A stretch of DNA of 64,000 nucleotides from Paramacrobiotus metropolitanus (Eukaryota; Tardigrada; Eutardigrada; Parachela; Macrobiotidae), in the NCBI RefSeq assembly GCF_019649055.1, contig NW_026570223.1:3472001-3536000 (forward strand), read 5' to 3'. A program made the translations under genes and the position numbers. Within the stretch, counting starts at the first letter, position 1. The number at the start of each line of letters is the position of its first letter. This document shows positions 61,001 to 64,000 of the stretch, piece by piece. A model generated the notes under the pieces. It saw only the letters and a list, made by a program, of their open reading frames with translations. It did no database searches and was not told the origin of the DNA.

Positions 61001-64000
61001 CATACAGCGAGCAGCGCACTCGCTAACGCATACATAGCTCACTCATCCATTCTCCTTTTGCGCAATAAACATGTTTTCGACATATCCCTCTTAATTCAAC
61101 ACACTGGAAATTGGAGATAATATGTTAATCAAATGAGCATCACTCAGTTAGTTGGACGAGAACTGGGTTTCGGGACTAGTGCGTTTATGAACCTTAACAA
61201 ATTATGCATATAACGTGTCTGCAAAGCTGCAGCGCATTTCGTGATATTGTACATTATCAACTTCACCATAAAATGCGTTAGGCTCATAATCGTCCCAGTT
61301 AATTCCGGACAGTATTTGAAGCTAATGTCGCAGCTCCTACAACTGTTAAAATTCTGAAAAGATAAACTTTAATTTAAGAATGCCACTTATACACCGACAT
61401 TTTATAATATTCCGTATGCACATTAGTAATTTTAAATGCCACAATTATGTTATACTATCAAAAATTTGATAACCTATTCCAGGCTAGGGTGGGAATTTAA
61501 AATTCGCAAGTTCTGCTTTTTCAAACCACATCGGTTCGGCGTTGAACTGAAGACCACCAGATAACTGATTGTACGCAAGCCGTGTTCTGCGACGCGCAGC
61601 AGCTCTTCGATATATGTCGGCTATCCCGCCAAAACCGAAACGTGTACAAAAGAACCGTGTACCTTTTGGACACTAACCGGCACGTTTCGAAACTGACGAT
61701 TTCCTCTGAAATCGTTGGTTTAAATTTAATTCGTTGCTGCAGGGAAAAAAATGCGCACCTTTGGCTTTTGCTCTGTATCGTTCCGAGGATAATTGTGAGC
61801 TAGCGTTAAAATATGGCAGTGCAGTTTAATTTAATATTGTGTGCTAATCAGTATACAATCAGTATACGTCCGGCAGGAACACAACCGAAACACCTGCAGA
61901 ATATTCATATTCATACCTCACCAATGCAGAGTAGTGGTAGTACCTCTATGGTCAATATAAGAAATTATCCACGCATACATGATGCAGGATTGCCGAATCC
62001 AGTATATATTCCGAGGTGAACAACAAGCGACTTAATAGGCACCGGTTCGCAAATGTATGCAAACAACATAAAATGCGTCACATTCCGCACTTAACTATCA
62101 AAAGTTATGGATTCGCTGCCTGGCTAATCGAGCTACGGCATAACCACGTTCTTCTGATTGAGGCACGAATAAACATTCATGAGCCCTGAACTTTCACAGC
62201 GCATTAAAATGAAAACAGAAGGAATCATCAACGCGGTAATACACGGTGTCGCACATGAACATGTATATATATCAATATATGTGAACACAACCAGCAGTGC
62301 ATCATTTGTGGATGATGGTTGAAGCTAGTTTCTATTGCTAGTTGTTAGATCCGGCCAATAAAGGTACATCACTTCTCCTAATTAATTTCTAGGAAGAACA
62401 ACCGGTCGATAACGCCAACTAAGACGTCATACCCATTTCCATTAGCCCTGTACGCCAGCACGTTGCGGCGGATATGTGCAATACAAACACACATCTCGTC
62501 TCTCCCAACATTTAACTCGTCCTACTTTGCGTACTGTGCTTTTGCTTAATTAACCCCATGGAATTAACCAGCGGAGACAATGAAGGCCGTTAAACACTGG
62601 CAACGACAGCGAACCAGTCCAACCTTCGCTTCTCGTGATCCTACTTGGATCTCTTATACAAAAAATCCCCCAGACTTTGTACACACATTTCCCTTGAGAT
62701 CACAGACCGCCACTTTCTATGTCTTACATGTTAAAGCTCTCTGGTTTCACAATTACAAAAATTTTAACCAACGATCTTACAGTGCAAAAACAACGTAGTA
62801 GACAATGTTTACGCATACGAAAGCGAAATATTGTATAAGTCCTTAACGGATATTCACTTTATGTGCATAATATTAATGGGATTCAAAATCTGATTAACTT
62901 GCTAAATACATCTCCAAGTTTATAGATAAAACAAACTGTTTTTATAAACCAATATAAAAAGATTGTGCCTGCATAATTACCACAAATTATCGCGTTAACG
63001 AACATATTGAAGCCCAAATATATCTTTTAAAAATGTTTATTTAATGGATACATACACGTAAACAAGAGTTTTTGTACATTGTCCGGTTTCGCTTACCCAA
63101 CCCAAAGCCGCGCTGCTTTTCCACTAACTTATCGGTCTTCTCCGATATTTTTTCTTATTGGAGAAACGCGGGAATCGGCCACAGCTGTGGGTGGAGATCT
63201 CTGGTCAAATATACGAACCAGGCGCTCGATGTTTCGGTGAAGGATCCTTCCCTTCCAATCAGAATGTGTGTTTCCCGTCTGTCAAAAGAAACCGCATATA
63301 TGAAAACACAAGTTACTAAAAAAACTATGGACTTCCAAAATCAGCGATGACTAAGACAATCAAATCTATTGAGTTTGTTACCGGCGCAGTTAGCGCAGCT
63401 TCACAGTTCACATTAGGATATACACATATGTGCCCGTGTCGGAATAAAATCACCTAACAGCACGAGCATCTTTGGCGACTGGCACATTCAATCAATTTTC
63501 ATAATGCATACTAATCGTCGGAGATCATATTACAAAGGAATTCATGGTGAGCGGTTGCGCTGTTATGCCGCTTATACTCTTACCCCAGCAGACAATATGT
63601 ACATCCGAGACTCGCAACTAACTACAACTTTCCATCGGGTTTGGCTGCGTATATTGCGCTTGTTTGGCCGGCTCATTTAAACGTTCGTCCTTAGCGTCCT
63701 AACTACGGCAATCCATCAAAAGTTTAAAGAATAAGTGTTATAAGGGGAAGGGATAGATAACGCTCTATAGGCAAGTGCGCACCAGCGCTAGGTTGCGTAG
63801 TTAACGCTGACATACACACATACACTCTCGCGATTCAAATATGAGTACGAGAATGAAATTTCGTCAGTATGGAGTTGTGTACGTGTAGACGGAATGCCGG
63901 GCTATGATCAGCCTCGTTAGGATTGGCCGGCTAATTGCTAATCTACATACAGACCAGACCAATAGATGATCTAATTATTAAAAAGTTTTCCATCCCATCG
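58008..64000. other. Distal gene-poor region
   Basis: No gene was found on either strand. Small features: GTACAGTACTGTAC palindrome near 60485, GTACTCGTAC at 59405-59414, and a repeated AATCAGTATAC near 61846 and 61857. Open frames are under 100 codons and unconvincing. Confidence 0.5.

Noticed and set aside
1-64000. tRNA, rRNA or CRISPR features
   Set aside because: No cloverleaf with matching A and B boxes, no rRNA-like segment and no regularly spaced direct repeats were found by eye; a tRNA search program would be decisive.

Overview
This is animal nuclear DNA. Multi-exon genes with GT-AG introns (mostly 50-700 nt) sit in AT-rich noncoding sequence. The gene set is bilaterian: a four-homeodomain ZFHX zinc-finger factor, a TOX HMG-box factor, a CNG channel, mTORC1 and COPI subunits and nuclear genes for mitochondrial proteins. 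Short introns and tight spacing suggest a small-genome invertebrate, probably an ecdysozoan. The phylum cannot be fixed from sequence alone.

Left part (1-18,041), mostly housekeeping: the 3' end of a CNGA-like channel (+), MRPL24 (+), COPE (+), an intronless SKP1-like gene (-), a 4-kb gap with an unidentified spliced ORF and a long inverted-repeat element, mLST8 (-), and PIGM (+) diverging from mLST8. Middle (18,279-34,555): a TOX-family gene (-) with about 8 kb of mostly noncoding DNA upstream, TRAPPC3 (+), a tiny NDUFAF8-like twin-Cx9C gene (-), VPS72/YL1 (+), and an intronless DNA-binding gene of transposase origin (-). Right part (37,720-64,000): one ZFHX3/4/zfh-2 gene (-), nine coding exons and about 2,510 residues, with a 3.9-kb intron and about 12.8 kb of upstream sequence without a recognisable gene.

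Exon boundaries were placed by hand from splice sites, reading phase and family similarity; phases close for MRPL24, COPE, mLST8, TOX, TRAPPC3, VPS72 and ZFHX. Three genes (PIGM, NDUFAF8-like, CENP-B-type) each carry a one-base frame break in a homopolymer. This may mean assembly indels, real decay or, in one case, programmed frameshifting.

The genes are not one pathway. Loose themes are secretory traffic and GPI anchors (COPE, TRAPPC3, PIGM), mitochondria (MRPL24, NDUFAF8), chromatin and transcription (VPS72, TOX, ZFHX, CENP-B-like), growth and protein turnover (mLST8, SKP1) and sensory excitability (CNGA). The best second looks are the channel's altered selectivity filter, the hidden NDUFAF8 gene, the CCCAAAA overlap in the CENP-B-like gene, two foldback elements, and a recurrent GTACTCGTAC motif.
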